From Panax quinquefolius (Eukaryota > Streptophyta > Magnoliopsida > Apiales > Araliaceae), in NCBI GenBank assembly GCA_020205615.1, contig CM035165.1, positions 33,453,544-33,517,543 of the forward strand: a stretch of DNA of 64,000 nt, read 5' to 3'. The notes below the pieces were generated by a model, which did no database searches, was not told the origin of the DNA, and saw nothing but the letters and a program-made list of their open reading frames with translations. The translations under genes and the position numbers were made by a program. Below, piece after piece: positions 37,445-49,043 of the stretch (within the stretch, counting starts at the first letter, position 1; every line of letters starts with the position of its first letter).

Positions 37445-38588
37445 GTAGTAAAAGCATGCACATATAGAATACTATATTCTACCCGGATTGATTATGGACT
37501 TTTATTCTAGTTTGGTTCACTAGAGCCACCAAGTGAACCAAAAGGTCAAACCCTAAAGGTGCAAGAATTAATATTTAAATATAACTATTACATTTTAAAC
37601 CGGGCTCCATTACAAAACGGATCTTCATGCGCTTCTTGTCCTTGATCTCCAATTCTTCAAAATAATTCTAACTATTCCTATTACAAAACTATTTAAAATA
37701 AATAGAAACCTTGATCGTGATCGAGGGGAAGTACATAGGAGGAGATAGAATTTACATTAAGAAAAATTAGAGAAGGCGAAGTGCACGCAGACCCCATTTA
37801 ATAAAACACATACATTCATGCATCCAACTAAAATAAAATCCAATCACATTGGTCGATAGTCATAATCAATCCCATTTATTATCATACACATCACCATATG
37901 CATCAATAAATAACATTCATATCATGAATAATAAACATTCAATATATATATTGATATCATTTAATGGGCAAATTTAGTTAGTATAAAATCTATTTTTGAA
38001 TCAAAATAAACTCCTTTATTTTAATCCAAATTTAAATCAAAATAAAACTATTTTATTTTAATTTATCCAATTTTGAATAAAATAAACTATTTTATTTTAA
38101 TCAAAATAAACTCCTTTATTAAAGGAAACACGGATTTCTCTTTTCTATTCACAAATAAACTCCTTTATTTTGAATAATATGAAATCTTATTTCATATCTA
38201 AATAAACTCCTTTATTTAAGGAAAGAGTGATTCTTTTTCCTATTCACAAATAAACTCTTTTATTTTGAATAATATAAAATCTTATTTCATATCTAAATAA
38301 ACTCCTTTATTTAAGGAAACATGAAATCCAATTTCAACTCCAATTAGTTATCATGGAATCCAATTCCAACTCTAATTAGTTAGCATGAAATTCTAATTTT
38401 AAATTAAAATAAACCTTTTATTTTAAGATTAAAATAAACTTTTATTTTAATATTAAAATAATTTTATTTTAATTATAAAATAATTAAGAATAATATATAT
38501 ATATATATATATAAAATATAATAATAACAAATACGTTCATTATATATACTCTCTATATATATAGAGTAAAGTTACTGAATAACTTTAG

Positions 38589-38590
<2 letters not shown>

Positions 38591-38640
<50 letters not shown>
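38591..38640. repeat. (AT)25 microsatellite
   Basis: Pure AT repeat; the second copy at 52699-52750 is about one unit longer. Confidence 0.9.
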
Positions 38641-38644
<4 letters not shown>

Positions 38645-39003
38645 AGATAGTAATCCGGATCCAAGTGAATCAATAAAGGAAAAACGTGAATCACATAAAA
38701 AACATATATATAATACCATATAATTATATATAATGTTATAAATGTCACGTGAATTGATTTCTCCTTTTCAAAAAAAATGATCACAGCCACGTTATTATAT
38801 ATATAATATAATAACCATATCGCGGAAGATAGTTTTAGAAAAGCGAGAATCGCAACAATTAGCGACATCACGTATTTTAGCGATTTTAATTTTTTTTTTT
38901 AAAAAAAATAAATTTTATCTGATAAAATTATGCCAAATTAAATTTTTCTAAACACATATCAATATACATATTAAATTAAAAATTAATAATTTGCTTAAAG
39001 GTT

Positions 39004-39018
39004 TGGCTCTAATGCCTT
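39004..39018 (-). other. Degenerate primer-binding site (copia)
   Basis: Minus strand ggcattagagccaaa beside the 5' LTR resembles the iMet site TGGTATCAGAGCC with two changes. Confidence 0.65.
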
Positions 39019-40886
39019 TATTAGGTTTTGTAATATTCATGAACCTTGATCAAATTGCAAAAATAAGCGGAAGCGATGTAAAAATCGAGAGTTTAAAATT
39101 TTACAAACCATATACGGGATCACCCTTTATGCATAATTATTAATTAAGCGAAAAAAGAAAGAACAAGAATCATACCATAGAAGATCCAAGCTTCCTCGGT
39201 ACAAGTTCACCTCCAATCCTTTTCGCGTTCAACTTGAATCCACTAGGTTTGGTTTCTTCATTTGATCGGCGTTAGCCACCCAAGTGTTTGGCCTCAGAGG
39301 TGATCCACTTTGAGGAAGAAGAAGGATTCAAGAAGATGGGTGGTTGGCTAAACCTTAGTTTTTCTATCTCTATAGAAAAGGCGTACTCTCCAACCATTGG
39401 AATTATCACGTATTCTTGATATACGATATAAGACTCTTCTTATAAAGATATCAAGTAACCCCATTAAAATAAGGTATTATTTAATTAAACCCTTTTAATT
39501 AAAGGGCTCCCCTAATCTTATTAGGGATAATTAATTAAACTCCTTTAACTAATTTTCCTTCTAATCGATTAGGAATAAATGAGAATACTTTATATTAAAT
39601 TAATTCCTAAACTCTTTTAGAAATTAAAATAATAATAATAATTGTAATAATATTAATAAGACTCCTCTTATTAATTTATATTTAATATTTCTAAAATATT
39701 AAATAATAAATATTAAGCTATTTAATTTATTCTATCACACCATAGATTAAATTAAATATACATAACTTTATATTATTACGATTATGCCATTAACTTCTTA
39801 AATAATTATTCTTCCTTTTATGGTGTGACCCTTTAGGTTCTCCATATTAACCGGTTGTGAATAAATCAATTAGAACAATTCTAATCTTATTTAAATAAAT
39901 AAATTAAACAATTAATTTATTTAAATAAATAATATTTATTTCTACAATAGGGATAAGCCTCCCTAGCGATCAACGACTTTCCGGATAATATAGATTTCAA
40001 TATTAATCATAAAAGAACCTTTGAGTAAATAGTTCAAATGCAATTCAATCCTTCCACCATCTGATGTCCCGATTAAATATAAGGCATGGAATTCTTGTCA
40101 AGTCTTATTTTATTTAATTATATGTATTTCGATCCTTAAATGCACAACACCAAATAATGCAAATTAGAAACTCCTTTCTAATATCATTCTACCTTGGCCG
40201 AGGACTCTAGGGTTGTCATTTATCGAATCACATAGGACATTTCTCTTCTTTAATAGAAGTGGTAGATTCTTTATTGATCATACATTATCTCCGTATACAA
40301 CTTATTATACCCAAGCATACCCTTTGATATACCCTAAGGTCTTAAGGAATAAGTCAAAGTATAACTCATCATACACTACGAATACTATGATGATCTCAAG
40401 TCAAGGATCACTTGTACTACTATCACTCTGAGAATTCCTATTGTGAGGCAAGTAAAACTCCATTAGGTATTCCTTAGCGAGCCACGTTCGGTGAACTTAT
40501 TCTCTAATAAGCACCTACATACTTGCTTTAGTGTCTCCACACAAATGATCGTGAGATCAATCATCCTCATCCTATGAAGCAATCAGCGTATGTACCAATC
40601 TATCCGGATTCACTAATCCCCAATTTAGTAATCAATGATTGGGAACTATTTTAGTTTTAAGCTTTTAAGAATTTAGATCTCATTAGAATGATCATCATCA
40701 TTATTCTAAAAGCATTGCTTAAAACTATGGGTTTATCACATATTATAAAAACAAAGATCATAAATGTAGATAATTAAAAGCCTTTAATAAATTAATACTT
40801 TTTATTAATAAATGAATAAGATTGTTACAAAGTATATGCTTTATCATCAAACATGATTGGCTTGTTTTGTGTGCATATTACTTTCA
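39019..40886 (-). repeat. 5' LTR of the copia element
   Basis: Plus-strand reading TATTAGGTTTTGTAATATTC…ATATTACTTTCA; the first TG is changed to TA. TSD AGTTA follows at 40887. Confidence 0.9.
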
Positions 40887-43794
40887 AGTTATGGGTAAAA
40901 TATGCAAATATTTGAATAAGCAAGTGGTTATAAAATATTCATTATCGTAAGGGGGAATATTAGTTTGGTCGTGGAATATTAAATCGTTTGAGGTGGGGAA
41001 TATTATGTATTAAATGCTGACCTTGATCTTTTATGGGCCCCATGTGAAAGCGATTGGATGAAGAAAGCGACAAATATAAGTTGTTTATAAATAGCGGCGT
41101 AGTTGTTACCATTAATCTTGTTGGAATACCCGGTGGTTAAAACACACTAATCTGGCGTTGTTGAGCGAGTAGCATTTGCAGTATTGCACCAATTATTGAT
41201 TCTTACGTAAGAAGGCACTACTCGATAATTATTACGATAATTCTTATTCGATTATTTTATTTTATTGATTCAATAATTCTTTGCATTGATATTTTATATT
41301 CTTGTTGTTTTGATAAATTATCATTACACGGTATTTTCCATTATCGAAGCAATAATTCATATTATCTAAATAATATAATTAGAAAACATTATTGGCAATG
41401 TCTAGAAAGTTACATCTAAGGAGAGGTTTGGTCACCTAATTTGCGGCGATGAGGAGAAATCTTTATTGGAAAGCCCCTCTTTCACAGGAATGGCACGGTT
41501 GCCAATCTTGTGATTACGTAATATTATTTGTGAATAATTAATTATTGATTTATATGATGAGGAAAATATTGATTTTATGTGGATATAGATGGAGAAAATT
41601 TTAATGTGACAATTGTTGAAAATTGAAATTTTATCTTTTTACGATAAAATAATTCATTTAAATATATTATTATATTTTAATAATATAATAATGATGATAT
41701 TTTTACGATGAATGTGGGATATATGAGTATATATGGAGGAGGAGTATTTTTGTTACCAAAAATATTTAAAGCATGTTTTATGTGTTGGTGGACCCATTTC
41801 TTATTTGAAATTTGATTATAGCTTTGTAAAATCGCTTGGTTTGTGGATTTCGGTCAATTTACATTTGGAATTTAGAAAAACTTCCTTCTGCAAAGTTGTA
41901 GATAATGGAATTTCCTATGGAAATTCGTGTGTTTTGAATTTTTCTGATAAAAGAGCTAATTATTATGAATTATTGAAGTTCCGCAGCTCCGAAATAATTG
42001 ATTTTTGGAAGTTTAAAATATTTAAAATAGAAAAAACGTTTTTTGTGTTTGGTGGGCATCTTTAACACATGCTAAGTTGTTGAATTCAGATGATTCTAAG
42101 TGGGCGTAGACAAATTAATATATATATTATTATTATATTAAATTTTCTACTTTTTGGTATTCTAGCATTTTCTATAAATAGGGTCTTGGGTTAGAATTAA
42201 AATCACACCAAAAAGCTGAAGTTTTCTCTCTCTATATAATTGGCGTATTCTTGTGAGTATTTTGAGTATACTTTGAGTATTGCTATCTGGTGCAAGTTCA
42301 AGTCATAACCTATATCAGGTGTTTTACTAGAAATACTTATCTTTCGAGGTAAGGGATGTTATTTTATTCGAAAATGATATTATTTCTTCAATATCATTTT
42401 CTTAGAAATATTGGTTGGAAATTTTATCAAATTTGGAACTTTTCATGGTGAGATTTTTATTATTGGAGTTACTATTATTCATGAGTTCTTATTCACGTAA
42501 TTACTATTCATGAGTTCTTATTCAGATTCTTATTCACGAGTTCTTTATTCACGAGTTACTATTCACGAGTACTAGCATGATGATGTTTTTGTGAAATTTC
42601 TATCTTTTGGTGTCGAGAGTTACTATTCACGTATATACGACCTTTATTCACGTATCTGACCTTATTCATAGAAAATTAAATTTTCATTTTTCGTCAAAAT
42701 ATCTATTATGGATACTAGCTTTGATTGTATCCATGTTTTGATCATTCTTGAATTTTACTCCACTCGATTACTTATGAAGTATTTTTGAACTTGGATTGTT
42801 TAAAATCTGAATCCTTAATATTATTCTTTTGTTTCCTTTGGATTCATTTCCTTTAAAATATTTTTCATCATCCTCGGTCCTAAATGATGATATTCTTGAA
42901 TATATTTGCTTTTGTAGTGCAAAGATGAATGATTTCTTGATGAATATCTTTGGCGTAGTGCAAAGATGAGCAGTGTTGAGATGAACATACGAATTGGTGA
43001 TTAATATCTTTGGCCCGTAGTGCAAAGATGAGCAGTGTTTAGATGAACATGACCCGGTGATGAATATCTTTACCTGTAGTGCAAAGATGAATATTTGATT
43101 CGGATATATATTGATTGATATTCTGAGGGATAAAATATCGACGATGAACTTTTAAATTCATATATAGAAGATAGTAGTTTGCATTCTCTACTTAACTCTT
43201 CTAATGAATTATTATTTCCGCTGCGAATACTGATTTAAAACTTGTTGTCTATTGCATTCTATTAGATTTTTCCTTGTTGAAGACTAACGATAATTTGTTG
43301 TATATTATCTTAGTCATAATATTCTTCTTGAGCTAGTTGAGCTCACCCTTTTCCTTTTTGTTCCATTTTTCTTCTCGGGAGGCGAGAATGTAGCGAGTAC
43401 TAGTCGAGGTATGGAATGAAGGTTACAGAGAGAGTTGTTTAGTAGTCCTCACCATTTTTGTAAAATAATGTATCAATAATTATGATGGGGATTTATTTGC
43501 ATGTGGATATTGTCAGATGGCAATATCGTATTTAAACTCACAGTTTATATGTTGTAATAATAAAGTTGTAGTTATTTTTGTACCATGTATTTGGCGATTT
43601 CGAGAATGGGTTGGATGGAATGGACCTATTTTAGGGCGTCACGGTTTGAGACAGCCCAATTCTACTTTGGACTCATCTCCAACTATTGAGGACTTTTGGG
43701 TGCCATCAAAGTTGCGAGATGTTCTTGGGTGGGTTCATGTGGGTATTTGTGTAAATTTGAATAGTTCGGTCTCATCGACCACCAAAAGGCTATA

Positions 43795-43948
43795 TTCGAT
43801 TTTATCTCCTATACCTTTTGCTGTCTGGGGGGTATTCATAATGGGTCCATTAGGTCTATTGCCTACAGATCAGGTTAACAAATACGAGTTCATGAAATCG
43901 AAGTTTGAAGCGTTCAGTAAGGATTTCAGTAGCTCATCCATATTCTGA
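43795..43948 (+). pseudogene. Integrase fragment of the Tat-like element
   Basis: The frame reads SPIPFAVWGVFIMGPLGLLP, then QVNKYEFM. This resembles the start of the Tat/Ogre integrase core (PxPFAxWGxDIxGPLP…KYxFV), but the first catalytic Asp (D after WG-x) is replaced by Phe and the frame stops soon after. It lies on the plus strand, as expected from the LTRs, and upstream of the 42-bp array. It could be chance similarity, but its position agrees. The second copy is at 57868-58023. Confidence 0.5.
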
Positions 43949-44037
43949 CAGGCACAATAAATGCCACCTCGGTGTAAGGAGGTTCGGGTGGACTTGCTGA
44001 CCATTCGATGGTAGCCTTATTGGCAGGTGGTCCTTAT

Positions 44038-44446
44038 GAGTTTGTCAGGCCCTTCGTGGTAGGCAAATTTCATCCTTTAGACGTTGTCAGGTTCTTCGTG
44101 GTAGGCAATTGTCGTCCTTATGGGTTTGTCAGGCACTTCGTGGTAGGCAAATTTCATCCTTTAGACGTTGTCAGGCCCTTCGTGGTAGGAAATTGTCATC
44201 CTTATGGGTTTGTCAGGCCCTTCGTGGTAGGCAAATTTCATCCTTTAGAGCGTTATCGGCCCTTCGCATGGTGGCAATTATCGTCCTTATAGGTTTGTCA
44301 GTCCCTTCGTGGTAGGCAAATGCCATCCTTTAGACGTTGTCAGGCCATTCGTGGTAGGCAAGTGTCATCCTTTAGACTTTGTTAGGCCCTTCGTGGTAGG
44401 CAAATGTCATCTTGTGGGTTTGTTAGGCCCATCGTGGCAAACAAAT
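44038..44446. repeat. 42-bp tandem array
   Basis: About nine and a half units contain 'tttgtcaggcccttcgtggtaggcaa'. The first six alternate between two types ('…tttagacgttgtcagg' and '…cttatgggtttgtcagg'), giving an 84-bp higher-order period. Because 42 is a multiple of three, a long frame stays open by itself. Confidence 0.9.
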
Positions 44447-44706
44447 TCCCTATGAAGCAGATCTATCTCGCACTTCGGTAGCGAATAAGTATTCCTTTAC
44501 TTTATTACCTAAATTTTTCTAAGTGTTGAGTTCGGATTGCTCCATCACTTAAATTTACCTTATCTGTTATATGACTTGTTTAGTTATTTATTAACAGTTT
44601 TAAGTTAAGTCCGTAAAGAGCTTGTACATTTTTCAAAATCATTAATATTAAAGTATTAACAACAAGTAACTGAACCGAAGTCATAAAGAACGAAGCCCAT
44701 ATTTCA

Positions 44707-46931
44707 TTAATATTTAAAATGATTACAAAAGATGGAAAATTTAACAGAAATCCTATAAGCTATAAGAAGGGAAACTCGTCTTTGGACTTGACCGTCTTTG
44801 GAAGAATCGAGTATGGTCGGATCAACCTTAGCTGTGACATGTTTTGCCTTGTCCTTGCTTCGGCATTCATAGTACCCGTCAGAAAACATCTGGACCACCT
44901 TCTCATTCATCTCATTGGACTGACGATATTCTTCCTGGATTTGCTTACGAAGCTGATCAGTTAGTGGTGGGCCCAAATCCCTAATAGTCCAGAGTTCTCG
45001 AAGTTCCTCTTCAAGCTTTTGACGATGAGCCCTTTGTTCTGCATCTTTAGCTTGGTTATCTTTATTTTGCTTTGATAGAACTGAGTTGGATTGGGCCAGA
45101 TCGTCGATTTTCTTCGCCAAAAATTCGTTTTTCTTCAAAAAATTGATATTTATATCAGTGAAGACTTGATGAGTGGCCCGGGACGTCTTCAAATCTTCTT
45201 TGGTTTGGGCAAGGTCTTTCTGAAGGCACTCTTTGTCGCGAAGGGCAACTTTGAGATTATTACTATCTTTCGCTAAAGCGATCTTAGCGAGGTATTCTCT
45301 CTTGACGACTTCCTCTTGAGTTGGCCTCTTTATATTTGGGGACGAGGCGTCCAAGAAGGCTGCGTTTACTGCAAATGATCAATGTTAGTCAAATAGTTCA
45401 AAATTAATGGGCCGGGACGTAAATAGATAAGTTAAGCTTACTTTAGCTTGGTACTTCATTCCCTCGTCGATTAGGTCCATGATAGAGCTGTTGCCGTACC
45501 GATGATCATCTGTGTCACGGACGAAGGAGTTGTAGAGCTAAAATGGGAATTTCTCATTGGATTCTGGCCAGAGAGTGGGGTATCCCATGGCTTCAGGCCT
45601 AGATTCCGAAGAGTTTGATTTTCTTTTGCGATCATGTTTGGGTGTATGCTCTACCTGTTCTTCGTCAGAAACAACGATTTCAACCAGGATATCCGGTGGA
45701 GGATCGGTGTCTGTTAGAGGTACTTGTGGCTCTTCGGAGGCCGGAGGATTCTCTTGGGTTTTCCTCTTTTTGGCACGAAGGATTCGGATCCGTTCGTCGT
45801 GAGGTTTATCGAGGAGGCACTCGGTATGAGTTTGTGTGGTGGTATGTTTATGTTTTCGGCCAGCTTGCTTTCTTCGGCGAGGTTGACTTGTACCTTCAGT
45901 AGGAGTTGATTCGGTTGCTTGAGCTTTGGAAGTTAAAGGCTCTTCGGTTAGTACTTCGGTAGGGGTCGGCGAAGATAAACCCGAAAGGAATCTGTCTAGA
46001 TCCTTGATTCGATCGACGTTAGTTCGATCGGAGTTACTACGAAAGATGAAGAACAATTATGCGAGAATAATTTCTTAACTAAAATTGGTTAAGTTATACA
46101 TTCTTTTGGGTAGGACATACATTTATGGTCTTATAACCATGCTTGCTTGCTTAGAAGTCTGAAGCTCCATTCCTTGAGGTGGATCTTTCTAAAAAGCTCG
46201 TTATTCTCTTATATCGTTCCTTTGAAATATCTCAAAGTTTGCGGAGATATGGTGAAATGGTCGATTGGGTATGGAGGAGATTTCGGGTCCTTTAACAAAG
46301 AACCACTCCTTATGCCATCCCTGGTTGCTCGAGGGAGTGTCCATCAGGGGTCACTTCTCGAACCTGGCATTAGGTTTGGGAAATTGTTTGCTCAGCATCT
46401 TGAAGCCTCGTTCTCGAGATTTACCGGCTATGAATAGGGTGAAGAAGAAGTCGACGGCAGGTGGAATCCCTTATTCATGGCAGAAGGCGATAAATGCCAT
46501 GATGTGGATGTAGGAGTTCGGGACAAGCTGGGCAAATCCCACACCTACAAACCTTAGTAAAGTGATAACGAAGGCATGGAGGGGTAGGTGAACTCCCTTT
46601 TCAAGAAGGGTTACCGGCATGGCGGTCCAGCCTTCAGGTCGCTGGTGCATTCGTTCTTGGAGGGCTGGGGCCCTTACCGGTGGGGTGTCGGGAATGCTGT
46701 AGCTTGGTCCAGAAGGTTCTGTGACTCAATTTCTATCTTGATAGAAGGAGTATTGGTATATGGAAAGTATTCTTCATTCTTGAAGAACTCTGAAGGAGTT
46801 GGTGGTGTAATCTTGCTAGGGGGTAACTGCGGATTTGAGGTTTGGATCCATAGCTTCTTTGATAGGGCTTGGAGGAATAGAAGTGATGGGAGTCGCGATG
46901 GGGAACCTCTTCAGGAATTACGAGAGGCCAT
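44707..46931 (-). CDS. Antisense Transposase_28-like gene in the Tat-like element (copy A, broken)
   Basis: It starts at ATG 46931 (MAS…), by comparison with copy B. The first region (about 46640-46200) encodes, in two frames, 'VPNSYIHIMAFIAFCHE', 'PAVDFFFTLF' and 'GWHKEWFFVKGPE'. These fit the plant 'putative gypsy type transposon' (Transposase_28) domain. Then comes a charged, Ser/Pro/Glu-rich linker (46056-45538), then 'LYNSFVRDTDDHRYGNSS', then a coiled-coil-like Lys/Glu/Leu/Gln-rich C-terminus (45354-44770). The linker and the next piece are separated only by an amber codon (45538-45540). A candidate intron (about 45441-45369, GTAAGC…TTTGCAG) separates the last exon. The gene runs against the LTR orientation between integrase and 3' LTR. 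Function is unknown. Copy A reads past the stop used in copy B. Confidence 0.6.
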
Positions 46932-47310
46932 GAATGACGGTTTAGTGATGGTTTGCAGGAGGAAAGAAAAATTTGAAGGAGGACGAGAACGGGAGGTGAC
47001 TGAAATTTGAAATGGCAAGTAAAACTATCAGATTGGGAGGAATTAACTTTTTATACTAGCAGTCTCTTCAACTTTTCACATAATTCAAGGGCGGCTCATT
47101 TAATGCCAGTGGTGTTGAGACTTTGAAGAGGCATCATTCTATTTTGGTCTTAAATTGTTAATCAGATTGGGCTTCCAGTTTTTATCTGCTATGGGAGATT
47201 TACCAGTTGGGATTCGGTGCGTTTCATTTTTGGCCTTTAATGATCTTATTATATTTCCCTTTGTCCTAGACCAGTGCCATTTATACTCTTTTATTAAACT
47301 TCCTGTTTAA

Positions 47311-47328
47311 TAAAAGACTGGGGGGTAG
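47311..47328 (+). other. Polypurine tract of the Tat-like element
   Basis: taaaagactggggggtag directly before TGTTGGGCC. Confidence 0.75.
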
Positions 47329-47848
47329 TGTTGGGCCATAATACTTTAGACATGTTGGGTAGGTCTTGAAAGTATTGGGCCAGTTCATTGGGCTGACCCA
47401 TTGGGAAGTTAATGTATTTATTTGGGTCCTCTTGAGGTATGGGGCCAAGGCAGTGGGTCGAATTACTAGATAAGTATGGTCCCACTAGGGTTTTGACCGG
47501 TGATGATTATGGGGATAGAACTTTGACTGTCATCTATGCATTGTATTCAATGAGGATTAGACAGGGCTTAGTCGGCTACAAGCTGTGGGCCAGGGGATGT
47601 CAGTGACATACAAAAGCAAGGAACTCACACAAAGGAAGGTAACACACTTAACCAATTTATTATCGCTCTCAATACACTAGACATATTTTCCTCCATTGTT
47701 AACCTTGTGATCGGCGATACTGACTCTCACGCCGGAGCTATCCCACGACGGTCAAGCCGTCAAGCTTTTGGTGTTGACTTGTTGAATTGTGCAGGATATC
47801 GGACACGTCTTGGTGATTGGGACGTGAAGAAAAATCTTGGCGTTAACA
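47329..47848 (+). repeat. 3' LTR of the Tat-like element
   Basis: TGTTGGGCCATAATAC…GGCGTTAACA, 520 bp, followed by TTGAC (47849-47853), which matches 29962-29966. Confidence 0.88.
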
Positions 47849-47853
47849 TTGAC

Positions 47854-48633
47854 CTTTAACAAAATAATGTCAATATTGAAACTAAAAATTAATGAATTAT
47901 ATTGATAATATGAACATCATTATTCCTAAAGATGTTATCTATTTTATGCTGCAACATCATTTTTTTTTAAAGATATTATCTTTGTTATGCTGCAATCAGT
48001 AGGTTTAAAGGACAATACTTTTTTTCTCGGTCATAGTCGGAAGTGGTTAGTATGAAATTAATTTTAATCGATTGATCAATATTGACCTTGAGGAAGAAGG
48101 AGGTAATCTCTACGTGTCGTATTTGTATTAATTATACGACTAGCTTACTGGCGAAGTTAAACTTTATAATGTAGGAGGCGTCATAACCTAGCATACCAAA
48201 AAAAAATTGGTCTGTGCCCAGTTACCAAAAATGGCCTAGTTGTAAGTCGCATCATTAAAAAGAGGACCAACAGCAAAGCATATCAAATCATCATAACTTG
48301 TTTTATAGAAAGTGTTGACAGGATTCAACTGCACATCCGCGCACCCTTAAAATGTACGGTAATAATTGGAATTTTCGCCTCGAGTGAAGAGCTATAACAC
48401 ACTTTTAAAAGACGTTGAGGATCCGGGACAAGCTCGGACTGTACTACATTTATCAATTCGGATTCTACGCGTTGGTAGAATTTCGGTGGAAGAAACGTAT
48501 ATGTCCTTCCTGAATCCCAAGTCTACGAGTGTGAAAATCACTGGAAACATTTACTGAATTCCACTTGTTATAAAAAGTTCAATTTTTTCTCTCCAATACT
48601 AATTCCTTCCATTGTTATCAAATAGTGAATAGT
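47854..48633. other. Flank of the Tat-like element with a small conserved frame
   Basis: Begins 'ctttaacaaaataatgtc'. Apart from the 63-codon frame at 48366-48557 I see nothing recognisable. Confidence 0.4.
48366..48557 (+). CDS. Unrecognised 63-codon frame
   Basis: It starts MEFSPRVKSYNTLLKD and ends SVKITGNIY. The frame is the same in the second copy (62431-62622) except for one Thr/Met change. That proves little, since the copies are almost identical throughout. No domain, signal peptide or membrane segment is visible. It may be a fragment of a longer element protein or no gene at all. Confidence 0.2.
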   Translation: MEFSPRVKSYNTLLKDVEDPGQARTVLHLSIRILRVGRISVEETYMSFLNPKSTSVKITGNIY

Positions 48634-49043
48634 TGTTGGAAAAAGTCATTGTCTTCCATTTGGTTTTAAGTTATTGTCTTCCATTTGATCTTAAGTTCGA
48701 ACCTTTGATTTTTCTAAAGTCTAGCTCTTTGATTTTGGCCTTCCCCATTTCTTGTTCTCCTCTCCAGATTTCTCCTATAAAAGGGAGCTTGGGCTCCTCA
48801 TTTCAATACACCACAACACCAAGAAGCTTAACAAAGCAAAAGAGAGTTAGAGAGTGAGAAGCTCAGTTAGAAGCGTTACGAGAGTGAGGGTGTAGAGAGA
48901 AATAAACAGTTAGTTTATTTCTCAGTTGAGAGTTTGTAATCTCCACATTATTTTCATAGTGAATTTCTGAGATATCTCCTCATAACTTTTCCCAATTGGG
49001 TTTCTGCGTAAATTTTTGGTGTTATTATTTTATATCTCATACA
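48634..49043 (+). mobile_element. LTR start with promoter, cut by a CACTA end
   Basis: Starts TGTTGGAAAAAGTC, a copia-style LTR beginning. TATA box tataaaag at 48776-48783 is followed by a purine-rich leader (agagagttagagagtgag). It stops where the CACTA terminus begins. Whether 'catacaca' is its true end cannot be told. Confidence 0.55.

Larger units (their letters stand above)
36661..39018 (-). other. Long AT-rich leader of the copia element
   Basis: This lies between the PBS and gag. It has no supported coding sequence. It holds three copies of 'ccttgtggtgacacaacaaa' (36913, 37093, 37186), a run of about six 'aaataaactcctttattt' units (38005-38320) each able to fold back on itself, and pure (AT)n at 38591-38640. 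It is unusually long for a copia 5' leader. Confidence 0.6.
31852..40886 (-). mobile_element. Ty1/copia retrotransposon, minus strand
   Basis: Two ~1.87-kb LTRs flank 5301 bp of internal sequence. AGTTA lies on both sides (31847-31851 and 40887-40891). Joining the outer sequence restores 'atagttatgggtaa', as in the related LTR at 13696, which confirms the insertion. On the minus strand the 5' LTR is 39019-40886, followed by a degenerate PBS (39004-39018). Pol ends at 33732, directly overlapping the purine tract before the 3' LTR (31852-33717). Gag-pol is a pseudogene; about 2.2 kb of leader precedes it. Confidence 0.9.
31759..43643 (+). mobile_element. Solo Tekay-type LTR, split by a copia element
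   Basis: It starts TGTAAGACCCCAAATT (31759) and ends GGGCGTCACG (43643; GTCACA in the second copy at 57716). GTTTG stands on both sides (31754-31758 and 43644-43648). Neither a PBS nor coding sequence follows, so it is a solo LTR left by recombination between the two LTRs of a former element. Its own length without the copia insertion is about 2.85 kb. TATA box 42173-42180, donor-like gaggtaagggat with GT at 42349-42350, 'actattcac' array about 42470-42660 and hairpin-core array about 42895-43090. Confidence 0.88.
29967..47848 (+). mobile_element. Tat/Ogre-like Ty3/gypsy element with nested insertions
   Basis: Two ~520-bp LTRs (29967-30491 and 47329-47848) lie in the same orientation and are flanked by the 5-bp duplication TTGAC (29962-29966 and 47849-47853). 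A primer-type site follows the first LTR and a purine tract precedes the second. Without the nested insertion (31759-43648) the element is about 6.0 kb. It keeps only an integrase fragment of pol. It also carries two tandem arrays (86 bp and 42 bp) and a gene on the opposite strand between pol and the 3' LTR. That place is known for extra ORFs in the Tat lineage. It is non-autonomous as it stands. Confidence 0.85.

Noticed and set aside
38572..38871. 99-codon hydrophobic frame with a long IYIYIY run (also 52580-52828)
   Set aside because: Produced by the (AT)n microsatellite.
41733..42065. 110-codon frame in the solo LTR as a gene
   Set aside because: It lies in the promoter-proximal LTR part, is broken by frameshifts in the second copy (55814-56150) and shows no domain.
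42912..42935. 'tttgtagtg' as the opposite CACTA terminus
   Set aside because: It is the common 'ggcccgtagtgcaaag' unit of the LTR array, not a terminal repeat; no sub-terminal GGCGACGG repeats are near.
45557..45902. Plus-strand frames opposite the antisense gene (also 59625-59970)
   Set aside because: Shadows of the Transposase_28-like gene linker, which has the better composition and context.
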